Counted from the first letter of the stretch, positions 8,735 through 18,408 are shown. The stretch: DNA of 64,000 nt from Nocardioides marmorisolisilvae (GCF_003725775.1 NZ_RJSG01000002.1:1082400-1146399), one strand, 5' to 3'. The notes: a model not told the origin generated them from the letters alone. A program made the numbers and translations.

Positions 8735-10110
8735 TGGCCAAGCCCACACCGCTCAGCGGGTTCCCCGAATTCCTGCCGGCCCAGCGCTACGTCGAGACGA
8801 CGGTGCTGGACACGCTGGCGACCGTCTTCGAGCTGCACGGGTTCGCGAACATCGAGACCCGTGCGGTCGAGCCGATGGACCAGCTGCTGCGCAAGGGGGA
8901 CACCTCCAAGGAGGTCTACGTCCTGCGCCGGCTCCAGGAGGAGGACGGCGGCAAGGACAAGGGCCTCGGACTGCACTTCGACCTCACCGTGCCGTTCGCC
9001 CGCTACGTCCTGGAGAACGCCGGCAAGCTCGAGTTCCCGTTCCGGCGCTACCAGATCCAGAAGGTCTGGCGCGGCGAACGTCCCCAGGACGGCCGCTACC
9101 GCGAGTTCGCCCAGGCCGACATCGACATCGTCGGGGCGGGCGAGCTTCCCGTTCACCACGACCTGGAGATCGCCCGGGTGATGCTGGACGCGCTCGGACG
9201 CATCGCGCACCCCGACGTGCTCGGTCTGCCGGGCTTCCGCCTCCAGGTCAACAACCGCAAGCTGATCCAGGGCTTCTACGCGGGTCTCGGTATCGACGAC
9301 CTCGACGAGACCATGCGGCTCATCGACAAGCTCGACAAGCTGCCCGCGGACGCCGTGCGCACCCAGCTCGTCGAGTCCGGCCTCTCGGAGGAGCAGGCCG
9401 ACCGCTGCCTGGAGCTCGCCACCATCTGCACCCCGGACACGTCCTTCGTGGACAAGGTCCGCGGCCTCGGCGTGGAGCACCCGCTCCTCGACGAGGGGCT
9501 GGCCGAGCTGGCCGACGTGGTCGCCGGGTGCGCGGCGCTGGTGACCGACCGGGTGCGCATCGAGGCCGACCTCAAGATCGCGCGCGGGCTGGACTACTAC
9601 ACCGGCACCGTCTTCGAGACCCGCCTGGACGGGCACGAGTCGCTCGGCTCGATCTGCTCCGGCGGCCGCTACGACTCCCTGGCCAGCGACGGCCGGACGA
9701 CGTACCCCGGCGTCGGCATCTCGCTCGGCGTGAGCCGGCTGCTCGTCCCGCTGCTCAACCGCGGCGAGCTCGTCGCGGACCGCAGCGTGCCGAGCGTGGT
9801 CCTGGTCGCGCTCACCGACGAGGCCGGCCGGGCCGACAGCGACACGCTGGCGACCCAGCTGCGCAGCAGCGGCGTCCCGTGCGAGGTCGCGCCCTCTCCG
9901 CAGAAGTTCGGCAAGCAAATCCGCTACGCCGAGCGCCGCGGCATCCCGTACGTTCTCTTCTCCACCGAGGACGGTCCCCAGATCAAGGACATCCGCAGCG
10001 GTGAGCAGGTCGCGGTCGACCCGGCGACCTGGACGCCGCCGCCTGCAGACCTGAAGCCCCGCATCACGGTTTCGACCAGCACAACCAACCAGATGGAGAC
10101 AGAGAAGTGA
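8734..10110 (+). CDS. hisS: Histidyl-tRNA synthetase
   Basis: Class II synthetase charging tRNA-His (458 aa). It has class II motif 2 ([23 protein letters not shown]-type residues near 107-129), the histidine-specific ARGLDYYTG motif, motif 3 ([11 protein letters not shown]) and a C-terminal anticodon-binding domain. The last 15 residues ([15 protein letters not shown]) fall outside the family core and include a degenerate copy of the dispersed repeat. The start ATG overlaps the preceding stop. The GTG of aspS overlaps its own stop, so both synthetases are translated from one message. Confidence 0.95.
   Translation: MAKPTPLSGFPEFLPAQRYVETTVLDTLATVFELHGFANIETRAVEPMDQLLRKGDTSKEVYVLRRLQEEDGGKDKGLGLHFDLTVPFARYVLENAGKLEFPFRRYQIQKVWRGERPQDGRYREFAQADIDIVGAGELPVHHDLEIARVMLDALGRIAHPDVLGLPGFRLQVNNRKLIQGFYAGLGIDDLDETMRLIDKLDKLPADAVRTQLVESGLSEEQADRCLELATICTPDTSFVDKVRGLGVEHPLLDEGLAELADVVAGCAALVTDRVRIEADLKIARGLDYYTGTVFETRLDGHESLGSICSGGRYDSLASDGRTTYPGVGISLGVSRLLVPLLNRGELVADRSVPSVVLVALTDEAGRADSDTLATQLRSSGVPCEVAPSPQKFGKQIRYAERRGIPYVLFSTEDGPQIKDIRSGEQVAVDPATWTPPPADLKPRITVSTSTTNQMETEK
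10069..10087. repeat. Degenerate dispersed repeat at the 3' end of hisS
   Basis: GGTTTCGACCAGCACAACC agrees with the consensus GGTTTCGACAAGCTCAACC at 17 of 19 positions. It is translated as VSTSTTN near the HisS C-terminus. Confidence 0.55.
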
Positions 10111-11873
10111 TCCGCACCCACGACGCCGGCGCCCTGCGCGCCGAGCACGTCGGCCAGACCGTGACCCTCGCAGGCTGGGTGGCCAGCCGACGCGATCACG
10201 GCGGGGTGACGTTCATCGATCTCCGCGAGGCCAGCGGCGTGGTGCAGGTCGTCATCCGCGACGACGAGGTGGCGCACAAGCTGCGCAACGAGTACTGCCT
10301 CAAGATCACCGGTGAGGTCGTCCGGCGCGAGGAGCGCAACGTCAACCCGAACCTGCCCACGGGTGAGGTCGAGGTCGTCGCCGCCGACGTGGTCATCCTC
10401 AGCGAGGCGGCTCCGCTCCCGTTCCCGATCGACGAGCACGTCGAGGTCGGCGAGGAGGCGCGCCTGCGCCACCGCTACCTGGACCTGCGCCGCCCGGCCC
10501 CGGCGGCCGCGCTGCGTCTGCGCAGCGAGGTCAACAAGGCAGCGCGCGACGTGCTGGCCGCCCGGAACTTCGTCGAGATCGAGACCCCGACGCTGACCCG
10601 GTCGACCCCGGAGGGCGCGCGCGACTTCCTGGTCCCTGCACGTCTGCAGCCGGGCAGCTGGTACGCGCTGCCGCAGAGCCCGCAGCTGTTCAAGCAGCTG
10701 CTGATGGTGGCGGGCATGGAGCGCTACTACCAGATCGCACGCTGCTACCGGGACGAGGACTTCCGCGCCGACCGGCAGCCGGAGTTCACCCAGCTCGACG
10801 TCGAGATGAGCTTCGTGGACCAGGACGACGTGCTCGCCCTGATGGAAGAAGTGCTCGCCGCGATGTGGGCGCTGATCGGCCACGAGATCCCGCGACCGAT
10901 CCCGCGGATGACCTACGCCGACGCCATGTCGCGCTTCGGTTCCGACAAGCCAGACCTGCGGATGGGTCTCGAGCTCGTCGAGTGCACCGAGTACTTCCGC
11001 GACACCACGTTCCGCGTCTTCCGGGCGCCGTACGTCGGTGCTGTTCTCATGCCCGGCGGCGCGAGCCAGCCCCGCAAGCAGCTGGACGCGTGGCAGGAGT
11101 TCGCCAAGCAGCGCGGGGCCAAGGGCCTGGCCTACGTGCTCTTCAACGAGGACGGCACGCTCGGCGGTCCGGTCGCCAAGAACCTGTCCGAGGCCGAGCA
11201 GGCCGGTCTGGCCGCGCACGTGGGAGCGAGCGCGGGGGACTGCGTGTTCTTCGCGGCCGGCCCGGTGAAGTCGAGCCGAGCCCTGCTCGGTGCTGCCCGG
11301 CTGGAGATCGGACGACGCGCGGGCATGCTCGACGACTCGGTGTTCGCCTTCACCTGGGTCGTCGACGCCCCCCTGTTCGAGCCGAGCTCGGAGGCCGTCG
11401 CCAGTGGTGACGTCGCGGTCGGCGCTGGTGCCTGGACCGCCGTGCACCACGCGTTCACGAGCCCGAAGCCGGAGTTCCTCGACACCTTCGACACCGACCC
11501 GGGCAGCGCCCTGGCCTACGCCTACGACATCGTCTGCAACGGCAACGAGCTCGGCGGCGGGTCGATCCGTATCCACCGCGGTGACATCCAGAAGCGCGTC
11601 TTCGGCGTCATGGGCCTGTCCGCGGACGAGGCGCAGGAGAAGTTCGGGTTCCTGCTCGACGCCTTCCAGTACGGCGCGCCGCCGCACGGCGGCATCGCCG
11701 TGGGCATGGACCGCATCTGCGCCCTGCTCGCAGGCACCGACTCGATCCGCGACGTGATCGCGTTTCCGAAGAGCGGCGGCGGGTACGACCCGCTGACGGC
11801 TGCACCGGCCCCGATCACGGCGGCGCAGCGCAAGGAAGCGGGCGTCGACGCGAAGGCCGAACCCGCTTCCTAG
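10107..11873 (+). CDS. aspS: Aspartyl-tRNA synthetase, probably non-discriminating
   Basis: Bacterial-type class IIb synthetase (588 aa). It has an N-terminal OB-fold anticodon domain, a catalytic core with motif 2 ([20 protein letters not shown]-type residues), a bacterial GAD insertion, and motif 3 [15 protein letters not shown] near the end. Residue 31 is His in the loop SRRDHGG. His at this site is the state described for non-discriminating AspRS enzymes, which also aspartylate tRNA-Asn for GatCAB amidation, whereas E. coli has Leu. That reading is inference. GTG start at 10107, coupled to hisS. Confidence 0.95.
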   Translation: MIRTHDAGALRAEHVGQTVTLAGWVASRRDHGGVTFIDLREASGVVQVVIRDDEVAHKLRNEYCLKITGEVVRREERNVNPNLPTGEVEVVAADVVILSEAAPLPFPIDEHVEVGEEARLRHRYLDLRRPAPAAALRLRSEVNKAARDVLAARNFVEIETPTLTRSTPEGARDFLVPARLQPGSWYALPQSPQLFKQLLMVAGMERYYQIARCYRDEDFRADRQPEFTQLDVEMSFVDQDDVLALMEEVLAAMWALIGHEIPRPIPRMTYADAMSRFGSDKPDLRMGLELVECTEYFRDTTFRVFRAPYVGAVLMPGGASQPRKQLDAWQEFAKQRGAKGLAYVLFNEDGTLGGPVAKNLSEAEQAGLAAHVGASAGDCVFFAAGPVKSSRALLGAARLEIGRRAGMLDDSVFAFTWVVDAPLFEPSSEAVASGDVAVGAGAWTAVHHAFTSPKPEFLDTFDTDPGSALAYAYDIVCNGNELGGGSIRIHRGDIQKRVFGVMGLSADEAQEKFGFLLDAFQYGAPPHGGIAVGMDRICALLAGTDSIRDVIAFPKSGGGYDPLTAAPAPITAAQRKEAGVDAKAEPAS

Positions 11874-11884
11874 GGAGTTCTGCG

Positions 11885-11952
11885 CCACGCGTGGAAAGGT
11901 GACGGAAGACGGTTCCCACCGTGTCCATATCGTTACCGCCACGTGACCGTGG
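11885..11952. promoter_or_regulatory. Two inverted repeats sharing CCACG/CGTGG half-sites
   Basis: CCACGCGTGG (11885-11894) is a perfect palindrome. CCACG-TGAC-CGTGG (11939-11952) has the same half-sites with a 4-base spacer. Both lie between aspS and the importer operon, upstream of the -10 candidate at 11970, and could bind a dimeric regulator. No regulator is identified. Confidence 0.4.
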
Positions 11953-11969
11953 ATGCGCTGTGCGTCACA

Positions 11970-11975
11970 TAGAGT
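11970..11975 (+). promoter_or_regulatory. Possible -10 box of the peptide importer operon
   Basis: TAGAGT fits TANNNT and lies 64 bases upstream of the permease ATG at 12039. Expected initiation is around 11982. There is no clear -35 hexamer, so activator dependence is possible. Confidence 0.4.
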
Positions 11976-12038
11976 CGCCGACGGATGCGGGCGATCCTCG
12001 CACCGGCAGCGGTGTCCACGGGAAAGATTGAGGTCAAC

Positions 12039-13064
12039 ATGTCTCTTTCGGCGTCAGATCTGTCGAGTCACGAAGCACAGCACGACGCTGACTCGCTGGA
12101 GCCGGTAGGGACCAGCGGTATTGCAGGCCTCTCTCCGACCAAGTTGGCGCTGCGTCGGTTCCGACGCGACAAGCTGTCGATGATCTCGTTCTCGATCGTC
12201 GTGCTCTACGTCGTCGCCGCCATCGCGGCCCCGCTGCTGGTCAAGCTCAAGGTCCTGAAGCCGAACACGCCGCACTCCGACCTTCTCGATGTCAACCAGG
12301 GCGGTATCCCGCTCGGCAAGTTCGGTGGAATCACCTGGCACCACCCGCTCGGGATCGAGCCGGGCCTCGGGCGTGACGTGCTCAGCCGGCTGTGGCTCGG
12401 CATCACCTACTCGCTCGGTATCGCGCTCTCGGCGACGATCCTGGCCGTTCTGATCGGCACCGTTCTCGGCATCGTCTCCGGCTTCGTCGGCGGCATCGTC
12501 GACTCCGTCGTCGGTCGGATCATCGACCTGACGCTGTCGTTCCCGCAGACCCTGATGCTGCTGGCCCTCTCCGGGACCATGGTCGGCTTCCTCGGCGGCA
12601 CTCTGCACATCCCGAAGGGGGAGAACGGCAACACGGTCCAGGCCGTCTACGTGATCCTCGTGCTCGCGCTGTTCGGTTGGCCGCCGATTGCCCGACTCGT
12701 ACGCGGCCAGGTGCTCTCGATCCGCGAACGTGAGTTCATCGAGGCCGCGCGGGCCTTGGGCGCCTCGAAGTGGCGGATCTACTTCAAGGAGATCGTGCCG
12801 AACCTGTGGGCGCCCCTGCTCGTCTACTTCACCCTGACGATGCCGGCCTACGTCTCGGCCGAGGCCGCGCTGGCCTACCTCCAGGTGAGCGTCAAGCCGC
12901 CGACGCCGACCCTCGGCAACGTGCTGACCGACTCGATCGCCTACTCGGTCTCCGACTTCGAGTTCTTCTTCTTCCCGGCGGCGCTCATCGCGATCATCGT
13001 CGTCAGCTTCAACCTGCTCGGTGACGGTCTGCGCGATGCGCTCGACCCGAAGAGCACCAACTAG
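12039..13064 (+). CDS. Peptide ABC transporter permease, DppC/OppC type
   Basis: Integral membrane permease (341 aa) of a peptide/nickel-type ABC importer. It has the OppC_N region with the first helix near residues 47-70, then the BPD_transp_1 domain with the coupling EAA loop (IEAARALGASKWRIYF) near 232-248 that contacts the ATPases. I chose ATG 12039, preceded by GAGGT, over an in-frame ATG at 11985, which would add a nonconserved 18-residue leader. It is the first gene of the operon and is separated from its DppB-type partner by the binding protein, which is not the usual order. Confidence 0.9.
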   Translation: MSLSASDLSSHEAQHDADSLEPVGTSGIAGLSPTKLALRRFRRDKLSMISFSIVVLYVVAAIAAPLLVKLKVLKPNTPHSDLLDVNQGGIPLGKFGGITWHHPLGIEPGLGRDVLSRLWLGITYSLGIALSATILAVLIGTVLGIVSGFVGGIVDSVVGRIIDLTLSFPQTLMLLALSGTMVGFLGGTLHIPKGENGNTVQAVYVILVLALFGWPPIARLVRGQVLSIREREFIEAARALGASKWRIYFKEIVPNLWAPLLVYFTLTMPAYVSAEAALAYLQVSVKPPTPTLGNVLTDSIAYSVSDFEFFFFPAALIAIIVVSFNLLGDGLRDALDPKSTN

Positions 13065-13107
13065 CACCACCCAATTGCCAGTTCACAACTAAATGGCCCA
13101 CGAGTTT

Positions 13108-13126
13108 CGGCAGCAAACCGCTGCCG
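13108..13126 (+). other. Hairpin before the binding-protein gene
   Basis: CGGCAGC-AAACC-GCTGCCG forms a perfect 7-bp stem in the 105-base gap between the permease and the binding protein. It could act as an mRNA processing or stabilising element, or as a weak terminator. Confidence 0.45.
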
Positions 13127-13169
13127 GAAGTGTCCGCCGGACCCGGCGCGTCACAGAGAAGGAGATCTA

Positions 13170-14882
13170 ATGGCTAGCTATCGAAAGCCGATCGCCGCAA
13201 TTGCGGCAGCGGCTGTCGTCTCGGTAACGCTCGTCGCGTGCGGAAGCAGCTCCGACGGTGGGAAGGGGAAGACGACTGACGCCAAGGGCGGCACCCTCTA
13301 CTACCTGACCAAGCGCCCGGCCGAGCACCTCGACCCGCAGCGGATGTACATCGGCCGCGACCTGGCTGACATGAACCGTCTGGTCTACCGCCAGCTGGTC
13401 AGCTTCCCGGTCACGACCGACAAGGCTGCTGCCGTCGTCCCGCAGGCGGACCTCGCCACCGACACCGGCACGTCGTCGAACGACGGCAAGACCTGGAAGT
13501 TCACGATCAAGGACGACGTGAAGTGGCAGGACGGCAAGGCCATCACGTGTGAGGACTTCAAGTACGGCGCCTCGCGCACCTTCGCGACCGACGTCATCAT
13601 CGGTGGCCCGAACTACATCCTGGGCTTCCTCGACGTCCCGAAGGGCAAGGACGGTCTCCCGCTCTACGACGGTCCGTACAAGAACGACAACGCTGCTGAC
13701 TTCGACAAGGCGATCACCTGCGACGGCAACACGATCACCTACAACTTCAGCAAGCCGTTCCCGGACTTCCCGCTCGCGATCGCGTCGCTGAACTCCTTCG
13801 GTCCGTACCGCAAGGACCAGGACCAGGGCGACAAGTCCAACTACGCCGTGTTCTCGAACGGTCCTTACAAGCTCGAGGGCACCTGGGACGTCGCCAAGGG
13901 CGGCACCTTCGTGCGCAACCCCGAGTGGAGCGACGACAACATCCGCAAGGCGCTGCCGGACAAGATCGTGTTCGAGCAGGGTCTGACGAACGAGATCATC
14001 GCGGACCGTCTCATCGCTGACGTCGGTCAGGACAAGACCGCGATCACCGACCGCGCCATCCCGCCGGCCTACTACACCCAGATCACGGGTGCGGTTGCCG
14101 ACCGGGCGACGCTGACGGAGTCGCCGTTCGTGGACTACGTGCTGCCGAACTTCAACAAGATGAAGAACCCGAAGGTTCGTGAGGCGCTGAAGCTCTCGAC
14201 CAACATCAACGGCTGGATCACTGCCGGTGGTGGCGACAAGGCCTACAAGCCGGCCCAGTCGATCGTGAACCCGGCGCTGGTCGGTTACAAGCCCAACCCG
14301 AACTTCTCGATGCTCCCGGCCGGTGACCTCGCCGCCGCGAAGCAGGCGCTGAAGGACTCGGGCGAGAAGCTCCCGTACCCGATCAAGTTCACCTACTCGG
14401 GTGGCACGCCGACCAGCGACAAGCAGGCGGCGGCGCTGAAGGATGGTTGGGACGCGGCCGGCTTCAAGGTCACCCTCAACCCGCTGACCGACACGTACTA
14501 CGACATCGTCCAGGACCCGACTGCGGACTTCGACGTGACGTGGGGCGGTTGGGGTGCTGACTGGCCGTCGATCGCCACGGTGATTCCGCCGCTGTTCGAC
14601 AGCCGGATCAACCTGACCGCGAAGTCGAACGGTCAGGACTACGGCAACTACAAGAGCGACACCGTCAACAGCATGATCGACGAGGCCGCTCAGATGGGTG
14701 ACGTGAACGACCAGGCCGCGAAGTACGCGGAGATCGACGACCAGCTGGGCAAGGACGTTGCCTACATCCCGCTGGAGATCACTCTGTTCTACTTCCTGCA
14801 CGGTTCGGACGTTGCGAACTACATCAGTAGCCCGGCATCGAACGGCTACCCGGAGCTGGGTGGAATCGGCGTCAAGCAGTAG
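13170..14882 (+). CDS. Peptide ABC transporter substrate-binding lipoprotein
   Basis: Family 5 extracellular solute-binding protein (570 aa) that captures peptides or similar ligands outside the cell. The signal peptide spans residues 1-23 and the lipobox LVAC has C24 as the lipidated residue, followed by a Ser/Gly/Lys linker. The mature chain has the SBP_bac_5 features (LDPQR, DVKWQDGKAITCEDF, YNFSKPFPDF). A strong ribosome binding site, GAAGGAG, precedes ATG 13170. The ligand cannot be predicted from sequence. Two large hairpins directly downstream may protect this part of the message so the binding protein outnumbers the permeases. Confidence 0.92.
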   Translation: MASYRKPIAAIAAAAVVSVTLVACGSSSDGGKGKTTDAKGGTLYYLTKRPAEHLDPQRMYIGRDLADMNRLVYRQLVSFPVTTDKAAAVVPQADLATDTGTSSNDGKTWKFTIKDDVKWQDGKAITCEDFKYGASRTFATDVIIGGPNYILGFLDVPKGKDGLPLYDGPYKNDNAADFDKAITCDGNTITYNFSKPFPDFPLAIASLNSFGPYRKDQDQGDKSNYAVFSNGPYKLEGTWDVAKGGTFVRNPEWSDDNIRKALPDKIVFEQGLTNEIIADRLIADVGQDKTAITDRAIPPAYYTQITGAVADRATLTESPFVDYVLPNFNKMKNPKVREALKLSTNINGWITAGGGDKAYKPAQSIVNPALVGYKPNPNFSMLPAGDLAAAKQALKDSGEKLPYPIKFTYSGGTPTSDKQAAALKDGWDAAGFKVTLNPLTDTYYDIVQDPTADFDVTWGGWGADWPSIATVIPPLFDSRINLTAKSNGQDYGNYKSDTVNSMIDEAAQMGDVNDQAAKYAEIDDQLGKDVAYIPLEITLFYFLHGSDVANYISSPASNGYPELGGIGVKQ

Positions 14883-14910
14883 TAGCTGATCCATCCCGTC
14901 CGACACGTGA

Positions 14911-14943
14911 GTCGGGTGGTCCGCCACGAGCGGGCCACCCGAC
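14911..14943 (+). terminator. Strong hairpin after the binding-protein gene (first of two)
   Basis: GTCGGGTGGTCCGC pairs with GCGGGCCACCCGAC around loop CACGA, giving a 14-bp stem with one G-U pair. It begins 28 bases after the stop and is not followed by a U tract. It may cause partial termination or 3'-end stabilisation within the operon. Confidence 0.7.
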
Positions 14944-14946
14944 ATG

Positions 14947-14976
14947 CCGGGGCGGGGGCCCGTGCCCCCGCTCCGG
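14947..14976 (+). terminator. Second hairpin in the same gap
   Basis: CCGGGGCGGGGGC and GCCCCCGCTCCGG pair around loop CCGT in a 13-bp stem with one G-U pair, starting only 3 bases after the first hairpin ends. The pair of hairpins is flanked by a 10-bp direct repeat GACACGTGAG (14902-14911 and 14976-14985). Confidence 0.65.
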
Positions 14977-15054
14977 ACACGTGAGCCACAACGTCCGGCC
15001 CGAGCCGGACTCCGTTCAAGCGAGGGCTGATCCGGCCCTCGGAGGTGGTTGCCC

Positions 15055-16068
15055 GTGTTCGCCTACATCGTTCGTCGCACCATTTCGGGACTCGTCCTCC
15101 TGGTCGTGATGACTCTCGTGACAATGATGTTGTTCTTCTCCGGCCCGCTTCACCCCGAGCGCCACGCCTGCGGCAAGATCTGCTCGCCGGCCCAGATCGC
15201 GGTGACGAAGAAGGCCTTCGGCTACGACAAGCCCGTCCTGGTCCAGTGGGGCCAGTTCATGCAGGGCATCGTCAAGGGCCGCAACTTCCCTGAGGACAAG
15301 AAGCTCGAGAAGGATCACCCCGAGCTCGTCGTCCACTGCACCGCGCCGTGCCTGGGGTACTCCAAGTACTTCACCCAGAACGTGACGACGCTCATCAAGA
15401 CCTCGTTCCCGATATCCCTCTCGCTGGCCATCGTGGCCTTCATCCTCTGGATCACCGGCGGCGTCCTCTTCGGGGTGATAGCCGCCTTGAGAAAGGGAAC
15501 GATCATCGACCGCGGGATCGTCGGCATCTCGCTGATCTTCTACGCCTTCCCGACGTTCTTCATCGGGCTCTTCCTCTACAAGTTCGTCTCGATCAAGTGG
15601 CAGCTGGTCCCGACACCCGAGTACATACCGTTCTCCCAGAACCCGTGGAGCTGGCTCACCGGCCTGATCCTCCCGGCGCTCACGCTGGCGCTGTTCTTCA
15701 TGGCGGGCTACGTGCGTATGACGCGCGCGTTCGTGCTCGAGTCGATGTCCGAGGACTACATCCGTACCGCCAAGGCGAAGGGTCTGCCTGCGCGCCGGAT
15801 CCTCACCAAGCACACGATGCGAGCGGCCTTCACGCCGCTGGTCACGATGGCCGGTCTCGACCTGGCCGGCCTGCTCGGCGGCGCGATCATCACCGAGACG
15901 GTGTTCAACTTCAACGGGCTCGGGGGTCTCGCGGTCGCTGCTGCGACGAACAACGACCTGCCCATCCTGGTCGGACTGGTGATCGTGCTGGCGTCCTTCG
16001 TGATCCTGGCCAACATCATCGTCGACGTGCTCTACGCAGTGATCGACCCGCGGGTGCGGGTCGGCTGA
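15055..16068 (+). CDS. Peptide ABC transporter permease, DppB/OppB type
   Basis: The second permease (337 aa) of the importer. N-terminal helix YIVRRTISGLVLLVVMTLVT at about 4-23, an extracytoplasmic segment with three cysteines (residues about 38-105), then the BPD_transp_1 core with the coupling motif YIRTAKAKGLPARRIL. I chose GTG 15055 because GGAGG at 15041-15045 is 9 bases upstream. The TTG at 15049 in the same frame is too close to it. Followed after 13 bases by the first ATPase gene. Confidence 0.9.
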   Translation: MFAYIVRRTISGLVLLVVMTLVTMMLFFSGPLHPERHACGKICSPAQIAVTKKAFGYDKPVLVQWGQFMQGIVKGRNFPEDKKLEKDHPELVVHCTAPCLGYSKYFTQNVTTLIKTSFPISLSLAIVAFILWITGGVLFGVIAALRKGTIIDRGIVGISLIFYAFPTFFIGLFLYKFVSIKWQLVPTPEYIPFSQNPWSWLTGLILPALTLALFFMAGYVRMTRAFVLESMSEDYIRTAKAKGLPARRILTKHTMRAAFTPLVTMAGLDLAGLLGGAIITETVFNFNGLGGLAVAAATNNDLPILVGLVIVLASFVILANIIVDVLYAVIDPRVRVG

Positions 16069-16081
16069 GGGGAACTGAGGA

Positions 16082-17149
16082 ATGACCACCACCACGAACG
16101 CGGACGTCCTGCTGTCCGTACGCGACCTGAAGGTCCACTTCCCGACGATGGACGGCATCGTGAAGGCGACCGACGGACTCAGCTTCGACCTGGCGAAGGG
16201 CACCACCCTCGGCATCGTCGGCGAGTCGGGCTCGGGCAAGTCGGTCTCGAGCTCGGCGATCCTCGGACTGCACCGCGGCACGAACGCGATCGTCAGCGGC
16301 GAGATCCTGCTCGACGGCGAGGACCTGCTCCAGCTCAACGACGAGCAGATGCGCCGTCGTCGCGGCCAGGACGTCGCGATGATCTTCCAGGACCCGCTCT
16401 CGGCGATGCACCCGTACTACACGGTCGGCAACCAGATCGGTGAGGCCTACCTGGTGCACAACGACGTCAGCAAGAAGGCGGCGCGCACCCGTTCGATCGA
16501 GATGCTCGATCGCGTCGGCATCCCGCAGCCGGACCGCCGTGTCGACGACTACCCGCACCAGTTCTCGGGCGGCATGCGCCAGCGCGCGATGATCGCGATG
16601 GCACTGATGAACGACCCGGGCCTGCTGATCGCCGACGAGCCGACCACCGCGCTCGACGTGACCGTTCAGGCGCAGATCCTCGACCTGCTCCAGGACCTGC
16701 AGCGCGAGTTCAACTCGGCGATCATCATCATCACCCACGACCTGGGCGTGGTGGCCGAGATGGCAGACGACGTGCTGGTGATGTACGCCGGCCGGGCCGT
16801 CGAGTACGGCCCGTGCAAGGAGATCCTCACGCACCCGGAGATGCCCTACACCTGGGGACTGCTCTCCAGCGTGCCGGACGTCCAGGGCGACACCGACGCC
16901 CGGCTGATCCCGATCCCGGGCAGTCCGCCCAGCCTGCTCAGCCCGCCCAAGGGCTGCGCGTTCCACCCGCGCTGCGTGCACCGCGACAAGGTGCCCGGCG
17001 ACCTGTGCTTCACCGAGCTTCCCGACCTGACCCCGGCGCGCAGCGGCGGCAGTCACGTGAAGCGCTGCCACCTGCCCAACCCGGACGAGGTCTACCGCGT
17101 CGAGGTGCTGCCCGAGATCGCTCCCGACCTGGTGGAGGAGACCCCGTGA
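16082..17149 (+). CDS. Peptide ABC transporter ATP-binding protein, DppD type
   Basis: ATPase subunit (355 aa) powering the importer. Walker A GESGSGKS at 47-54, ABC signature FSGGMRQR near 161, Walker B LLIADEP near 180, and the C-terminal oligopeptide domain with Cys-rich [13 protein letters not shown] typical of DppD/OppD, where cysteines can bind a cluster. GAGGA precedes ATG 16082. The TGA overlaps the GTG of the second ATPase. Confidence 0.93.
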   Translation: MTTTTNADVLLSVRDLKVHFPTMDGIVKATDGLSFDLAKGTTLGIVGESGSGKSVSSSAILGLHRGTNAIVSGEILLDGEDLLQLNDEQMRRRRGQDVAMIFQDPLSAMHPYYTVGNQIGEAYLVHNDVSKKAARTRSIEMLDRVGIPQPDRRVDDYPHQFSGGMRQRAMIAMALMNDPGLLIADEPTTALDVTVQAQILDLLQDLQREFNSAIIIITHDLGVVAEMADDVLVMYAGRAVEYGPCKEILTHPEMPYTWGLLSSVPDVQGDTDARLIPIPGSPPSLLSPPKGCAFHPRCVHRDKVPGDLCFTELPDLTPARSGGSHVKRCHLPNPDEVYRVEVLPEIAPDLVEETP

Positions 17150-18342
17150 CCGACATCAACCTGACGCCGGCCTCCGAAGACATCCCCGACGTCCCCGAGG
17201 TGGTCGTCGGCGCTCCGCCGCCGCAGCTGGACCCGTCGGCCAAGCCGATCCTCGAGGTCGACGACCTGAAGATGTACTTCCCGGTGAAGTCCGGCGGCAT
17301 CATCAACCGCACGGTCGGCCACGTGCAGGCCGTCGACGGGGTCTCGTTCCAGGTGCCCGAGGGCAGCTCCCTCGGTCTGGTGGGCGAGTCCGGGTGTGGC
17401 AAGTCGACGACCGGACGACTGATCACCCGGCTGTACGACCCGACCGGTGGTTCGATCAAGTTCGACGGCAAGGAGATCGCGAACATCTCCCAGCGGCAGA
17501 TGCTGCCGATGCGCCGCGACATCCAGATGATCTTCCAGGACCCGGCGACGTCACTGAACCCGCGGCACTCGGTCGGCGCGATCATCAGCGCTCCGCTGAA
17601 GATCCACAACGTGCTGCCGGACAACAAGATCAAGGCCCGGGTCGAGGAGCTCCTCGAGATCGTCGGCCTGAACCCGGAGCACTACAACCGCTACCCGCAC
17701 GAGTTCTCCGGCGGCCAGCGCCAGCGCATCGGCATCGCCCGCGCGCTGACCCTGCAGCCGAAGCTGCTCGTCGCGGACGAGCCGGTCTCAGCACTCGACG
17801 TGTCGATCCAGGCGCAGGTGATCAACCTGCTCCAGGACCTGCAGCGCGAGTTCAACATCGCGTTCCTGTTCATCGCCCACGACCTCGCGATCGTCCGGCA
17901 CTTCTGCCCCGAGATCGCGGTGATGTACCTGGGCAAGATCGTCGAGATCGCGGACCGGGAGACGCTCTACGGGCGGCCGCACCACCCGTACACCCAGGCG
18001 CTGCTCTCCGCCGTCCCGGACGTGAAGCAGGCCCAGATCGGCGGTCGGCGCGAGCGGATCCGGCTCAAGGGCGACGTCCCGAGCCCGATCAACCCGCCCT
18101 CGGGGTGCCGGTTCCGCACCCGGTGCCAGTTCGCCCAGGAGATCTGCTCCCGGGTCGAGCCGCCGCTGCTGCAGATCGGTCCGCGTCACAAGGTGGCCTG
18201 CCACTTCGCCGGCGAGCTCGGTGCGCACCCGGCCGAGCCGATCCCGCAGAGCGCGAACGGCGGCGAGGGTGCTCCGGCCAACCAGCCGGGGTTCGAGGAC
18301 CACTGGCTGAACCTGTCGACCGGACAGACGGCTAGCGCCTGA
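17146..18342 (+). CDS. Peptide ABC transporter ATP-binding protein, DppF type
   Basis: The second ATPase (398 aa), expected to form the heterodimer with the DppD-type subunit. A 37-residue variable N-terminus is followed by Walker A GESGCGKS at 80-87, signature [15 protein letters not shown], Walker [13 protein letters not shown] and the C-terminal oligopeptide-binding extension with cysteines ([16 protein letters not shown]). GTG start at 17146 overlapping the previous stop. A hairpin that includes its stop codon ends the operon. Confidence 0.93.
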   Translation: MTDINLTPASEDIPDVPEVVVGAPPPQLDPSAKPILEVDDLKMYFPVKSGGIINRTVGHVQAVDGVSFQVPEGSSLGLVGESGCGKSTTGRLITRLYDPTGGSIKFDGKEIANISQRQMLPMRRDIQMIFQDPATSLNPRHSVGAIISAPLKIHNVLPDNKIKARVEELLEIVGLNPEHYNRYPHEFSGGQRQRIGIARALTLQPKLLVADEPVSALDVSIQAQVINLLQDLQREFNIAFLFIAHDLAIVRHFCPEIAVMYLGKIVEIADRETLYGRPHHPYTQALLSAVPDVKQAQIGGRRERIRLKGDVPSPINPPSGCRFRTRCQFAQEICSRVEPPLLQIGPRHKVACHFAGELGAHPAEPIPQSANGGEGAPANQPGFEDHWLNLSTGQTASA

Positions 18343-18376
18343 GCCCTTCGAGACGGTTGCTGCGCAACCCCTCAGG
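18338..18376. repeat. Inverted-repeat element at the end of the importer operon
   Basis: CCTGAG (18338-18343, containing the stop) pairs with CTCAGG (18371-18376), enclosing a second perfect hairpin GGTTGC-TGC-GCAACC (18355-18369). The inner part begins with CCCTTCGAGACGG, related to the dispersed TTCGACAAGCTC family. It probably serves as a terminator. From general knowledge, elements of this look recur between genes in related genomes. Confidence 0.55.
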
Positions 18377-18396
18377 ACTTCGGCTTCGCCTCAGCC

Positions 18397-18402
18397 TAGG
18401 CT
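18397..18402 (+). promoter_or_regulatory. -10 box of rarA (leaderless type)
   Basis: TAGGCT ends 6 bases before the GTG at 18409, with no room for a leader or ribosome binding site. It implies a leaderless rarA transcript. Confidence 0.5.
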
Positions 18403-18408
18403 GGCTCC

